A stretch of 64,000 nt of DNA from Verrucomicrobium sp. (GCA_017849585.1 JAFIGT010000022.1:62001-126000); one strand, 5' to 3'; numbered from the stretch's first letter, positions 1-9,352 are shown. Program-made: numbers and translations. Notes: a model not told the origin generated them from the letters alone.

Positions 1-19
1 CCTTCTTGTTGATTGTTCA

Positions 20-34
20 CCCGTAGACTACGGG
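20..34. repeat. Perfect 7-bp inverted repeat upstream of the first operon
   Basis: CCCGTAG and CTACGGG flank a single A, about 45 bases before the GTTAATA box at 79-85. It could be an operator or the end of a hairpin belonging to sequence left of the window; there is no T-run to make it a terminator. Confidence 0.4.
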
Positions 35-72
35 GGCGAAGTTCGCGGCGTTTTCCGACCCGGAACAAAAAA

Positions 73-85
73 CGATGAGTTAATA
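73..85 (+). promoter_or_regulatory. Shared element box (putative extended -10), CGATGAGTTAATA
   Basis: A match to the window-wide consensus CCRTRDGTTAATA. Five bases separate it from the ATG at 91. Read as a -10 box, it would put the transcript start at or next to the start codon. Confidence 0.7.
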
Positions 86-90
86 AGAAG

Positions 91-609
91 ATGATGACTA
101 AGCGTTACATGCTTTCGTGGGCAGACATCAAAAGCCCTACACAAGTGGCTGATTATTACGAAGAAAGATTGGGGAAACGGGGGCAAAACCCGCCCGGTAT
201 CCAATGCAAGCCTCATGCCCTGAAGTCCACGGTCGAACCCGGAGGCGTTCTGGAACTGATGCAGCGGGAACTGCCGGAAGCGTGGGCCGAACTCAAAATC
301 ATCGACGCCCGAGGTTTGAACGGATCGTTGATCGTCTATCTCGACATCGACATTGAAAATCCGGGTGGCCGCGTCATTGAATTCCTCCGGCAACATGCCC
401 GAACCGATTCCGAGTCCCAGCTTTTGAAAGGCCTGATCGAGACTTCCAACTTGTGCAAATCGCTACGTCTCCAAGCAAAATATGCCGGCCTCCCTTCTGC
501 AAAACCCCACACGCTTCCTTCCCCTGCCCAATCGAGTGGTGAGGACGGTCTTTTCGCCCGGCTGAAACGACTCTGGGCCAAGCTGCAATCAGGAGGCGAA
601 TCACTCTAA
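91..609 (+). CDS. Hypothetical soluble protein, first gene of a three-gene operon
   Basis: I do not recognise this 172-residue protein. It has no signal peptide or membrane segment. It is mixed-charge and ends in an amphipathic basic helix (FARLKRLWAKLQ). Two ATGs sit in tandem at 91 and 94. The start lies 5 bases after a GTTAATA box, with only a weak AAGAAG in between. The 777-residue P-loop-like gene and the VWA gene follow on the same strand, so a joint role with them is likely but unproven. Confidence 0.6.
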   Translation: MMTKRYMLSWADIKSPTQVADYYEERLGKRGQNPPGIQCKPHALKSTVEPGGVLELMQRELPEAWAELKIIDARGLNGSLIVYLDIDIENPGGRVIEFLRQHARTDSESQLLKGLIETSNLCKSLRLQAKYAGLPSAKPHTLPSPAQSSGEDGLFARLKRLWAKLQSGGESL

Positions 610-659
610 AGCGGAGAGCATCCGCTCTGTCCAAACGGCGTAGCGTAATAAGGAGTAGC

Positions 660-2993
660 ATGAAATCGACCAAAGAACTGGCTCAACAGTGGGCGGACAC
701 GCATAAGAAAATCATTGCCGACCCCACCTACTCCAATTTCCGTGAGTTGAGCAGTGAACTCCCCGCCTTCTCCACCTCGCCCGTTCGTTCTTTGCCGCGC
801 GCCGTCATCGATGCCCGTCTTGGCGAAAAAGTCAAAGTGGAGAATTCCTTTTTTTATTATGATTCGAGCAATCCGTTTGTGATGAATGCGCTGGTCATCC
901 CTGCCTTCAGCCGGTTGGGTGCGGCCGTTGATAATCAGGCTCCTCCTGGATCGCTGTTACGCGACACCTATGGCGTCGGGAAAACAAGGTTTGTGACCTC
1001 CGCGGCTAAAGGTCTATTCGCCAAACGCGATGATTTCATTTTTGTCACGATCGACCGTGACAACTATCAAGGCGTTTTCCAGAACCGGAAATTGTGGAGC
1101 ACACTCGAACTCATCACCCACCGGTTTCAATGTGCCAATGAACGGGGTGGCCCCCTGCATCCCAAAACATTTGCGTTGCTCAATGAACCCATGCCGGGAT
1201 ATGAGACGACCGGCATTCGCAAGGGCGACATGATCGACCGGTTGCCGCGCAAAGATCTGGAACAACTGGAATTTTCTCTCCGCTTTAACGACGGGCTCTT
1301 CGTCGAACCACTGGCCAGCGCCCAAGCTTCCGACGGAGAGTTTCGCCTTTCGCTCGACCAATGGCACAAGCCACGCACCGCCCTTGCTTTTCCGGAGCCG
1401 ACAGCACTGGGTTACGCTCGATTACATCCTGACGTAATCATGCAGGCGTATGTGAATGAATGGGGCAATTTCCGACCTGACCAGCAAAAAGAGGCCACTC
1501 CAATCATCTCATCACTCTGCTCCAGTTCCGCACGGTCCGGTTCCGTATTTTCGACCGAGATTCAGGGAAGCCATCTCAAGAGCTTGCCTCTCTCGGGCAA
1601 AGCCGCCCTTTTTGTAGATTACAATCCGAACGATTCGCAGCAAATCGGCGGCTCCGGGATGATTCACAGCCGTTTGCGCGGCGAACTCCTCATGCCATTG
1701 CCCAGTTTACCGCTCGGTGTTTATTCGGCATGGATGGAGGGATTGGCCCTATGGAAAGATGTTGATGGTGTCAGCGCCCAGCAAGACCCGAATAAATTCC
1801 TCGCCGATCCCCAAAGCTACCTTCCCTTTCACCAGGTGGCATTGATGGATGCCGAGCGCTATTTGAGCTTAATCACCCTTTCGGTACAGGCGGCCGAAAA
1901 ATCGGGTCGCCATTTGGTCAGTTCGGTTTTTCAAAATGGCCAGGCCACCGATCAAATCGAAAAGTTCTATGGTCCCGAGGCCATGGACGCCGCCGAACGC
2001 GCCTTGTCCCATGAACAGTTTTTTGAAATGAGGCAAATTGCCGATTTCTTGAACGATTTCAAAAGCTTGGTAGCCACGTTCGGAGTGGGTCAAGGAATGG
2101 ACACCACGGATGCCATCATGAGTTCTGCGGTCACACGATTTTCGGGGTCAGCCGCAGTAAAGCATTATTTTCAGAACAACCAGATGGTCACCGCCCCCTA
2201 CAAGGATGTGAAGGGAGCCAACGGCGAAACCTTCCGGGATGTCGTCTCAAAAAGTCTGGAAAGCATCCGGAATAACAGCCAACCCTTAACGCCCCTAAAA
2301 CCACAGAAGCAAAGAAACAAAAGCGGGAAATCGAATTCGCCGACTCCAGTCACCGCCCCTTTACCGCCACCGCCCGGGACAGTCAGTGCCACTACCCAAG
2401 ATCCATCGCAACGACTCGCTGATTGGTGGATGTCCGCCCAAGGAGGCAATCTTCAAGCCACGGAAGTCGACGCCCTGGTCAAGAAAGCGTCGAACTCCAT
2501 TCCCAATCTCGCCACCCTGTTAGCCAACACCCCCGACGCCGAACTTCGCGCCGTTCCGGCAATCAAATTGGGGAATGTCGTGGTCGCTCTTCTTCCCACC
2601 AATAATCCGATCACCAATCAAGTCAAAAACATCGGTGAAAGCGACAAGGTGCTGGGGCGCGTTCTGTCTGATTCGGAACGTCAATTGATCAATGCCTATT
2701 TCGTCAAGGCGGGAGCAGCTCTTTCCGATCTCCGCAATGTCGAAACCACGGTCGGCTCATTCTATGTCAGCTCCAATGACAGCAGCGTGGAGTTCCGGAA
2801 TCTCTGGTACAAATTGCCCAACACGCCCTCCACACCCCAAGTCAGTCAATTACTCGATACCTCCAAGACGATACAGGATCTGGCACAGGATTTTTCCGGT
2901 AATGGCCTCACCGCGCAATTACATCGAGCCAAGACGACGGTCGGTACTCCCAGTAACCGTGGTCCCGATCATCTCCTTGGAATCAAGTTGTGA
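660..2993 (+). CDS. Large protein with a degenerate P-loop, partner of the downstream VWA protein
   Basis: A 777-residue soluble protein. Near residue 103 it has DTYGVGKTR, which resembles a Walker A loop but has D where the family expects A or G; a beta-strand-like FIFVTIDRD follows. This layout recalls the MoxR/CobS-type AAA+ ATPases that work with VWA proteins, but I cannot find a convincing Walker B or sensor, so the ATPase call is tentative. A Lys/Pro-rich linker lies near residues 540-575. Its last four bases overlap the start of the VWA gene, indicating translational coupling. The start is preceded by AGGAG and by a weaker CGTAATA box at 644-650 with a 9-base gap. Function unknown. Confidence 0.7.
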   Translation: MKSTKELAQQWADTHKKIIADPTYSNFRELSSELPAFSTSPVRSLPRAVIDARLGEKVKVENSFFYYDSSNPFVMNALVIPAFSRLGAAVDNQAPPGSLLRDTYGVGKTRFVTSAAKGLFAKRDDFIFVTIDRDNYQGVFQNRKLWSTLELITHRFQCANERGGPLHPKTFALLNEPMPGYETTGIRKGDMIDRLPRKDLEQLEFSLRFNDGLFVEPLASAQASDGEFRLSLDQWHKPRTALAFPEPTALGYARLHPDVIMQAYVNEWGNFRPDQQKEATPIISSLCSSSARSGSVFSTEIQGSHLKSLPLSGKAALFVDYNPNDSQQIGGSGMIHSRLRGELLMPLPSLPLGVYSAWMEGLALWKDVDGVSAQQDPNKFLADPQSYLPFHQVALMDAERYLSLITLSVQAAEKSGRHLVSSVFQNGQATDQIEKFYGPEAMDAAERALSHEQFFEMRQIADFLNDFKSLVATFGVGQGMDTTDAIMSSAVTRFSGSAAVKHYFQNNQMVTAPYKDVKGANGETFRDVVSKSLESIRNNSQPLTPLKPQKQRNKSGKSNSPTPVTAPLPPPPGTVSATTQDPSQRLADWWMSAQGGNLQATEVDALVKKASNSIPNLATLLANTPDAELRAVPAIKLGNVVVALLPTNNPITNQVKNIGESDKVLGRVLSDSERQLINAYFVKAGAALSDLRNVETTVGSFYVSSNDSSVEFRNLWYKLPNTPSTPQVSQLLDTSKTIQDLAQDFSGNGLTAQLHRAKTTVGTPSNRGPDHLLGIKL

Positions 2994-5395
2994 TCTCATC
3001 CAAAGATATTTTTACCGTCGGCTATTGGGCGGCATGCCCCAGTGTTCGTTTCGAGGATTTGCCGATCGCCCCGGACTTGCAGCGCCAAATTCAGAACACC
3101 ACTCGCGAACTTCTCAATACTGTTAGCACGCTCGATAACTTACCCCAAAGCATCGATGGACTTGTCGGTCTTATCAAAGTGACTGAAAGTACCGTCCGCT
3201 GCACTCCACGAGAAGCGGGGCAGATCGTGGCGGCGGCTGGTCGCCTTGCCGGCGCAACGAACAATGAGGTAAAACGATCGATTTTAGCATCACGCGAATT
3301 ATGGAATAGCGCCGCCCAACGTGCCATCGAGAGCCAATATTGGAATAAGGAAAATGATCTGGATGCTTACATGAAAGGGTTGTCCTCGATACTGCCAGTC
3401 ATGCACAACATGAAACTGGAAATTGGCGATTCTGACGGAGAGTATTTCTGCGAATATCTGGAGGACGGAAGCACCTTGGTTCATCTCGATTGCATCGGCG
3501 TCTGGGGATTGGGTGTCGAAGCAGCACGGGCGATAGGCCGCCACGAAACGGCCCACTCCGAACGCGGGGCCATTGCAGACAGGCTGTTTACATTATTCAA
3601 ATGCCAAACCGAAGCCGACAAACAAACCGTGATGGAAGCGTCCAATCTTTGGCTCGATGTGCAAGTCAATACGGTAAGCGTGGCAACGGCCCGATCCACT
3701 CAATCCGGCATTGAAAAACTCTATTGCGATGGCTGGATTCCCCAAGCCCTGATCAACTACAACAAAAAACCGTCCGTTGCGGCCGAGATTGGGATGAGAT
3801 CCATGGCCCGGGCATTGGGATTTGAAGCCGCATTGCCTTTCCCGCCAAGTGCGGAATTTGAAGACTGGTGGAAACAAGGACAGGCCGCCGTCCAAGCTCT
3901 GGCCTCCCATGCCACACTGCCCATCTCGCAGGGGTATTACGATTACGCGGAAGAAGCAAAACGCAAAAATGAATACGTCGAGAAAACCGCCCAGGCGGTG
4001 TACCAGATTCTGGAATCTCTCACACATCTTCCCCCTCCGCCACAACAGCTCGCATCGGGAGGATTAAAACTGGGCAAAGGGATGCCGCAAGAAGGCCAAA
4101 ACAAACAGGCAGAAAGTAAGCCAATGCGGCAGTTGCCCGGAAATACTCCCCAGCAACCAGGCAACTCTCCTGGTAACGATCCAAAGAATAATGGGATCAA
4201 AACTCCACAGGGCCAGCCACAGGCCGGAAATCCACCTGCTACAACGCCGCCGGGACCTTCCAAACCAAAGCCGGTTAAGGCGTCCGATCTGAAGAAAATC
4301 GACATCCTGCAACCAATTGGTTCTTCACTCAAACCGGGGCAGCTCACCCCCGGAGTACAGGCCCAATTACAGGAAGCCGCCAAGCTTGCCAAATCTCGTG
4401 AGAAGGATGCCTCAGGCAACTTAATCCGTCTTGGTGCCGCCTGCCGCACCGGCTACCATATCCGCTATCCACTTGGTCCGCTCAACGAACTGTCCGCACG
4501 CTATCGGTCCCAGGAAAACACCATCCGGCGCAAACTGGAGAAGCTTCGGAAAAATGCGCTGTCCGATTCGGAAGATCATACTCACCTGACGAATGCAGGC
4601 GATTACGTCCACAATCCGCAGTTAGCCAAGGCCCTTTTAGTCGATCCGGAAATCGACAACTACTGGTTGCAAGCACCTCCAGACAAATTGATCAATCACG
4701 CCGCGTTCCTTTTCGTTCTCGATGTCAGTCGTTCGATGGTAGACGTAACTTACCATCCCAGCACCTTATCAGCCATTACTCCCATGTGCATCGCCATGTT
4801 GCAGGCCTTTGAAAAAGCCGGATTTCGCACGGGGCTAGGCTGCTTTTCCAGCACTTCCGCAGTGATTTATTCACCGAACGAATCTCCTCAGATCAAGTTG
4901 GAAAAAATGACAAAAGTTTTATTGAGCGGGCAAGCCACTGACGCCGATGCCATTTTTGAAGCAGCTGCGCCGATTACTGGAGGAACCTTCATCGCACGCG
5001 GTACTGAGGCTCGCAAAGCATTTTCTTCAGTAAGTGCAATGATTGAATCCATGAAGAAAACCACGCCCGGTTCGTTGCATGTTCTCTACTATACCGACGG
5101 TGAATGGCAGGGAACCCAGTTGTTTGACATTAAGAAATTGCCTCATGTGACTCATACCGTTTGTTGTTTTCCACATGTGCGCGCCGATGTAGCCAAATTA
5201 TTCGGACAGGCAAACTGTGTCGCCATTTCCAAGAATACCCAGTTTATGGAAATCGCCTGGAATTGCCTCTACAATGCCATCCTCAGAGAGGGCGGATTGT
5301 TGGATGGCACAACAGCCCGCACAAAGTTCACTCGCGCAACTCGGGCGGCGGTCAAAGAAAAAAGCCAAGTCGATTACCGATGGAGAGGAAGATGA
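2990..5395 (+). CDS. VWA-domain protein with an HEXXH-type motif (CobT/NorD-like organisation)
   Basis: An 801-residue protein. HETAH at residues 185-189 fits the zinc-metallopeptidase signature HEXXH. A Pro/Gln/Gly-rich linker spans about 350-430. A C-terminal VWA domain starts near 572 with a MIDAS motif DVSRS (about 576-580) and a later YYTDGE (about 700). VWA proteins of this type (CobT, NorD) act with AAA+ partners to remodel or metallate targets, and the preceding coupled gene would be the obvious partner. The start is GTG or the overlapping codon at 2990, 4 bases inside the upstream gene. The combination of a HEXXH region and VWA is seen directly; peptidase activity is inference. It could also serve as a structural chaperone. 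Confidence 0.7.
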   Translation: MISSKDIFTVGYWAACPSVRFEDLPIAPDLQRQIQNTTRELLNTVSTLDNLPQSIDGLVGLIKVTESTVRCTPREAGQIVAAAGRLAGATNNEVKRSILASRELWNSAAQRAIESQYWNKENDLDAYMKGLSSILPVMHNMKLEIGDSDGEYFCEYLEDGSTLVHLDCIGVWGLGVEAARAIGRHETAHSERGAIADRLFTLFKCQTEADKQTVMEASNLWLDVQVNTVSVATARSTQSGIEKLYCDGWIPQALINYNKKPSVAAEIGMRSMARALGFEAALPFPPSAEFEDWWKQGQAAVQALASHATLPISQGYYDYAEEAKRKNEYVEKTAQAVYQILESLTHLPPPPQQLASGGLKLGKGMPQEGQNKQAESKPMRQLPGNTPQQPGNSPGNDPKNNGIKTPQGQPQAGNPPATTPPGPSKPKPVKASDLKKIDILQPIGSSLKPGQLTPGVQAQLQEAAKLAKSREKDASGNLIRLGAACRTGYHIRYPLGPLNELSARYRSQENTIRRKLEKLRKNALSDSEDHTHLTNAGDYVHNPQLAKALLVDPEIDNYWLQAPPDKLINHAAFLFVLDVSRSMVDVTYHPSTLSAITPMCIAMLQAFEKAGFRTGLGCFSSTSAVIYSPNESPQIKLEKMTKVLLSGQATDADAIFEAAAPITGGTFIARGTEARKAFSSVSAMIESMKKTTPGSLHVLYYTDGEWQGTQLFDIKKLPHVTHTVCCFPHVRADVAKLFGQANCVAISKNTQFMEIAWNCLYNAILREGGLLDGTTARTKFTRATRAAVKEKSQVDYRWRGR

Positions 5396-5453
5396 ATCAA
5401 AGATGGGGTTCGAGGATCATCGAGCAGGAGCAGAACACCGAATTTCAGAGAGC

Positions 5454-5479
5454 CCCCGCCAACCCATCAGTTGGCGGGG
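5454..5479. repeat. Perfect 10-bp hairpin between the VWA gene and arsC
   Basis: CCCCGCCAAC pairs with GTTGGCGGGG around a 6-base loop. It lies between convergent gene ends (5395 on +, 5507 on -), so it could stop transcription from both sides, but no T-run follows on either strand. It may also mark the left edge of the cargo region. Confidence 0.5.
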
Positions 5480-5506
5480 AGAAAAATATCCCGTGAAAGG
5501 AATTTA

Positions 5507-5983
5507 TTAGCTAATTCCCTGCATCGCCTGCTGTAACTTCAATCGCTCCATCTTTTCAATTGGCAACGAGGTAAAGAGACTCAGGCGTCGCTGAATTTGC
5601 ACGGCCAATTGGCCGACCTTTTTTAACTTTTCGTCCTTGGTCCCGGTAAAGGTGGACGGATCGGGCGAATCCCAATGGACAAGGAGCGGTTGTCCTAGCC
5701 AGACCGGGCAATGCTCCCGCGCCTGGTCGCAAACGGTGATGACAAAATCGAAATTCACCCCTTCGAACGCCTTGTACGATTTGCTGCGGGCGTTCGACGG
5801 GTTGATCCTGAAGGTTTCCTTCAATACCCGCAACACGAGCGGGTTCACTTTACCAGTGGGATGGACTCCGGCGCTATGCGCTTCAAATCGTCCCGGCGCG
5901 ATATACCGGAGGATGTATTCACACAAGATGGATCGGGCGGAATTGCCTGTGCAGAGAAACAATATCTTCGGAACATTGGTCAT
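5507..5983 (-). CDS. arsC: Arsenate reductase, low-molecular-weight phosphatase type
   Basis: A cytoplasmic reductase of As(V) to As(III) in the thioredoxin-coupled ArsC family. The P-loop CTGNSAR (CX5R) lies about residues 12-18, followed by ILCEYILRY, and the later VCDQARE and WDSPDPS segments are typical of the family. Length is 158 residues from the ATG at 5983, which has AGGAAA ten bases upstream; an in-frame extension to 6025 has no support. It lies downstream of the hemerythrin gene on the same strand. No arsenite pump or ArsR is in the window, so resistance would need an efflux gene elsewhere unless the MFS protein at 7866 serves. Confidence 0.88.
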   Translation of the reverse strand: MTNVPKILFLCTGNSARSILCEYILRYIAPGRFEAHSAGVHPTGKVNPLVLRVLKETFRINPSNARSKSYKAFEGVNFDFVITVCDQAREHCPVWLGQPLLVHWDSPDPSTFTGTKDEKLKKVGQLAVQIQRRLSLFTSLPIEKMERLKLQQAMQGIS

Positions 5984-6027
5984 GCGATTATTTTCCTGGG
6001 TAGAGGTTGTTTTTATTTCTGGCAAAA

Positions 6028-6744
6028 TCAGACAGGCGTAAACTGATTCAGGTCGTAAATGCCCAGTTGGTTTTCGATGGAGGCCACCTTGTCAACCATC
6101 TTTTCGAAACCATCTTCCCCAAACAACTGATGCTCCTTTTTCTCGAAATCTTCGCCTAGAGCCCCAAACTCATGCGACGTCACGATCTTCCTCAGCACCG
6201 GAAATAACACCGTGTCTTCGCGGGCTTCGTGAGGTTCGTACATCCGAATGAACTGATGCAGCGACTCACTGAGTCGCCGCCGTTCGGAATTGCTCCTGAA
6301 GGATGCGAGCGTCGCTAGCTGTAGCGTCACGTCGGTAAGCCTACGACCGGCCTGATGTTGCTCCCGCAGAACGCAGGTCAGATCAGTAAGCCGCCCCACT
6401 TTTTCAAAACGTGGAAACAGAAAATCTTCCTCCAGCTTTTCATGATAATCTTCGATGAAATGGCGGATGATGCTCGCCGCTTCCGCCAGTCTTTCCGGCG
6501 CAAACTCCTGCCCGACTCTCAGGTGGCGCAGGCATTCACCGTAAACAAGCAGAATGCGCTTGAGCACGCCATGCTCGCGCATCAAGTCTTCCGCAGGCGC
6601 GATTTCCTCCTCCTCGTGCTCCGGCTTCTTTTTGTCGTCAGCGGCGCGGATGGCAATTCCGCTCAAAATCAACGAAGCTCCTGACAATATTCCGGTTTTC
6701 AAAAAAATCCGGCGACTTTCCCCGGGCTGGCTCTTCATTTTCAT
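6028..6744 (-). CDS. Exported hemerythrin-domain protein with Tat-like leader
   Basis: The N-terminus SRRIFLKTG followed by a hydrophobic stretch and IRAADD looks like a twin-arginine signal. The rest is a helical bundle with hemerythrin-type metal ligands: MREHGVLKR, FIEDYHEKLEEDFLFPRFE, REQHQAGR and MYEPHEAREDTVLFP. Such proteins bind O2, NO or iron at a di-iron centre. About 239 residues from the ATG at 6744; an upstream in-frame Met at 6786 would spoil the signal peptide. It is divergent from the PadR gene across a palindrome, so control by PadR is likely. Confidence 0.82.
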   Translation of the reverse strand: MKMKSQPGESRRIFLKTGILSGASLILSGIAIRAADDKKKPEHEEEEIAPAEDLMREHGVLKRILLVYGECLRHLRVGQEFAPERLAEAASIIRHFIEDYHEKLEEDFLFPRFEKVGRLTDLTCVLREQHQAGRRLTDVTLQLATLASFRSNSERRRLSESLHQFIRMYEPHEAREDTVLFPVLRKIVTSHEFGALGEDFEKKEHQLFGEDGFEKMVDKVASIENQLGIYDLNQFTPV

Positions 6745-6787
6745 GATCGATCCTTTCGGTGAGGGCTTGACATACTCTCGTGGCATG

Positions 6788-6819
6788 TATATCGATTGTC
6801 AATATCGGTAATCGTTATA
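6788..6819. promoter_or_regulatory. Palindromic operator candidate between hemerythrin and padR genes
   Basis: TATATCGATT and AATCGTTATA form arms with one mismatch around a 12-base spacer and end just before the PadR start codon at 6822. PadR proteins bind dyad sites in their own promoters, so this is a plausible autoregulatory operator for both divergent genes. Confidence 0.5.
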
Positions 6820-6821
6820 GT

Positions 6822-7172
6822 ATGAAAGAACTGGAGCGCGAGATTTTGCTGGGGTTTTGGAAAGTCCACATTTTGCATCATGCCGGAGAAGCGCCGCTGC
6901 ACGGTCAATGGATGCTGACTGAGTTGCGGCGGCATGGGTATGAGATCAGCCCGGGCACGCTTTATCCGCTGCTTCACCGGATGGAGAAACTGAGGTGGCT
7001 CAAGTGCAAGGCCGATCCAGCAGGAGGCCGACGCGCGCGGCGGGACTACCGCCTGACACCGGAAGGCCGGAAAGTCTTGGCCTTGATCCGCACCCAGATT
7101 ATCGAACTTTATGAAGAAGTGGCAGCAGAACCGAAAAAGAAGAAGAACTCACGAAGTGGTGTAGATTCCTGA
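6822..7172 (+). CDS. PadR-family transcriptional regulator
   Basis: 116 residues from the ATG at 6822. The winged-helix core reads ILLGFWKVHILHHAGE, then YEISPGTLYPLLHRMEKL, the recognition-helix signature of PadR, then RRDYRLTPEGRKVL for the wing. A short C-terminal helix ends in a Lys-rich tail. PadR proteins dimerise and repress detoxification or efflux genes. One base separates its stop from the methyltransferase ATG, so the two are one transcript. It is divergent from the hemerythrin gene. An earlier in-frame ATG at 6780 would run through the palindrome and is unlikely. Confidence 0.88.
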   Translation: MKELEREILLGFWKVHILHHAGEAPLHGQWMLTELRRHGYEISPGTLYPLLHRMEKLRWLKCKADPAGGRRARRDYRLTPEGRKVLALIRTQIIELYEEVAAEPKKKKNSRSGVDS

Positions 7173-7173
7173 C

Positions 7174-7761
7174 ATGGCTTTCTCAGATCCGACACAACCC
7201 AATTTCTGGAATGAGCGTTACGAGACGGAAAAGACACCGTGGGATTTTCATGGTGTTCCCTCGGCATTGCGTCAATTTATGCAAACCAATCCACGGCCGA
7301 GGCGAGTTCTCGTTCCTGGCTGCGGCACCGGTTATGAAATCAGGGCGTTTCTTGATGCCGGTTGGAATGTTTGCGGGATCGATTTTTCACCTGCTGCAAT
7401 CAAGCACGCTGAAACTTATCTTGGTGAACAAATCCGACATGTAGTACTGGGAAATTTCTTTCACTATCCTTTCGAGGGAAAATTCGATTGCATTTACGAG
7501 CGCACTTTCTTGTGCGCACTCCCTCCAGACCGCTGGATGGCGTACGCACAAAGAGTCAAAGAATTGCTCGCACCCGGAGGACAACTACTCGGATTCTTTT
7601 TCACCGGTCCCGAGGAAGAACCGCCACCCTATCCTTTAGGTCCGATTCAGGCTCAGGAGCTTTTGAGGCCTGAATTAACGCTGGTTGAAGATAATCCGGT
7701 TACAGACTCCCTGCCGTTGTTTGCCGGAAAGGAGCGGTGGCAAATTTGGGAAAAACAATGA
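7174..7761 (+). CDS. TPMT-family SAM-dependent methyltransferase
   Basis: 195 residues. FWNERYETEKTPWD at the N-terminus and VLVPGCGTGYEIRAFLDAGW (motif I) with CGIDFSPAAIKHA (motif II) match the thiopurine S-methyltransferase family. Bacterial members methylate thiols or metalloid oxyanions such as tellurite or selenite; the substrate cannot be read from sequence. It is coupled to padR (1-base gap) and lies near an arsenate reductase, so metalloid or small-molecule detoxification is a reasonable guess. Confidence 0.85.
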   Translation: MAFSDPTQPNFWNERYETEKTPWDFHGVPSALRQFMQTNPRPRRVLVPGCGTGYEIRAFLDAGWNVCGIDFSPAAIKHAETYLGEQIRHVVLGNFFHYPFEGKFDCIYERTFLCALPPDRWMAYAQRVKELLAPGGQLLGFFFTGPEEEPPPYPLGPIQAQELLRPELTLVEDNPVTDSLPLFAGKERWQIWEKQ

Positions 7762-7865
7762 ACATTTTTTGGCGTGGATTTGACTATTCGTGCAGAGTTT
7801 TGGGTTTGGTAAAATGAGTATCCCGTAATCTCTGATCAAAGCAACGGCCACAGAATCGATACCCT

Positions 7866-9053
7866 ATGAAATCAACCTGGCTTAATCGCACAGTGCTCGG
7901 CATTGGGCTAGCCTCGCTCTTTAGCGATTGGTCGCATGAGATTGCCACGACACTCTTGCCCGGTTTTTTGGCAACCATGGGCGTGGCGGCAGCGTGGCTT
8001 GGACTCATTGAAGGAATAGCGGATGGACTGTCGAGTTTTGCGAAGATGGCCTCCGGTTACTACACCGACCAACTCACCCGTCGCAAACCGATTGCCGTTG
8101 GCGGCTATCTCGTGACCGGCTTGGGAACCGCCGCATTCGGCCTTGCCACCAATGCGTGGCACGTTCTGATTGCCCGCTCGTGTGCGTGGTTGGGACGCGG
8201 CGTGCGCACGCCGGTACGCAAAGCTTTGTTGGCAGGCTCCGTCACTCGTGAGACATATGGTCGTGCGTTCGGTTTCGAACGAATGATGGACACAATGGGA
8301 GCGATTGTCGGCCCGGCCACCGCCTTTTTCCTGCTGTCGGCTTTTCATGGCCATTACCCCACGCTATTCGCTCTCACTCTCATACCGGGTTTCATTGCGG
8401 TTTTCTGCATGGCGTTTCTCGTGCAGGAAAAAGAGCGAACGCCCGTTCCTTACATTTCGTTTGGTGAAAGTTTAAGGACGTTGCCACCGCGCTTTCGGAA
8501 ATTTCTCGTGGCGGTCGGATTATTCGGGATGGGCGACTTTTCCCACACGCTTCTCATCCTTCTGGCCACCCAAAAACTGATTCCCATTTACGGCATGACC
8601 AAAGCAGCAGGGATCGCTACCGCTCTTTATGTTTTGCATAACGTTTTGTATGCGAGCTTTTCCATGATTTCCGGATGGCTGGCCGACCGTCTCAACAAAG
8701 GCATGTTACTTGCGGGTGGTTATCTGCTGGCAGCGGTGATGGCGTTACTCATCATTCTGTTGCCGCCCAATCTCTGGATTCTGGCGCTGATCTTTGCGGT
8801 GGGAGGAATTTATGTGGCGATGGAGGAAACGCTGGAAGACTCCTTTTGTGCCGAACTGGTCTCAGAGTCACATCACGGAGTGGCCTTTGGTGCCTTGGCA
8901 ACGGTGAACGGTATTGGCGATTTTGTCTCCAGCCTTATGGTGGGATTCCTGTGGAGTGCCTTCAATACGCAAGTTGCCTTTGCTTACACTCTTGTTTTAT
9001 CTCTCGCAGGGGCTGCACTGATCTGGCGCACAGCCCAAGTCCGGCACGAGTAA
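7866..9053 (+). CDS. MFS transporter
   Basis: 395 residues with about 12 hydrophobic segments. SDWSHEIATTLLP in helix 1 and the loop GRGVRTPVRKALLAG between helices 4 and 5 are characteristic of an MFS subfamily often labelled multidrug or heavy-metal efflux. The ATG at 7866 follows the methyltransferase by 104 bases. Substrate unknown; given the neighbours, export of an arsenic or methylated product is possible but not shown. Confidence 0.85.
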   Translation: MKSTWLNRTVLGIGLASLFSDWSHEIATTLLPGFLATMGVAAAWLGLIEGIADGLSSFAKMASGYYTDQLTRRKPIAVGGYLVTGLGTAAFGLATNAWHVLIARSCAWLGRGVRTPVRKALLAGSVTRETYGRAFGFERMMDTMGAIVGPATAFFLLSAFHGHYPTLFALTLIPGFIAVFCMAFLVQEKERTPVPYISFGESLRTLPPRFRKFLVAVGLFGMGDFSHTLLILLATQKLIPIYGMTKAAGIATALYVLHNVLYASFSMISGWLADRLNKGMLLAGGYLLAAVMALLIILLPPNLWILALIFAVGGIYVAMEETLEDSFCAELVSESHHGVAFGALATVNGIGDFVSSLMVGFLWSAFNTQVAFAYTLVLSLAGAALIWRTAQVRHE

Positions 9054-9352
9054 CCACGCACGATCGCAGCCAAATTGGAACTTCCAAAACCACCCAAAGT
9101 TTTCTCCATTAATACCGATAGCCGCTCGCGCTCGGGCGGTCATCGGGGGCCGCGCGACCGCTAAATCCTTATTCATTTTTGCTGGCTGATGGATGTCGAG
9201 GGTAATGTTGCTCTGGCTTTCAAAATATAGCTCATTCCAGCAACTTCTCTCGGAAGCGGGGTGCACGGCTCATCAGAGAATACCTTCATTTTATCATGTG
9301 CATGCAATTCATCTGCATTGATGAGTATTCGAACTAACCGTGAGAAATCCGG
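9054..9352. other. Intergenic stretch with no gene found
   Basis: Between the convergent MFS and histidine kinase genes. It holds only short palindromes (TTGGAACTTCCAA near 9075) and no supported ORF. An ATTAATA near 9112 is not followed by a gene. Confidence 0.4.

Noticed and set aside
5161-5510. Two overlapping + strand ORFs at the end of the VWA gene
   Set aside because: Out-of-frame shadows of the VWA gene extending into non-coding DNA.
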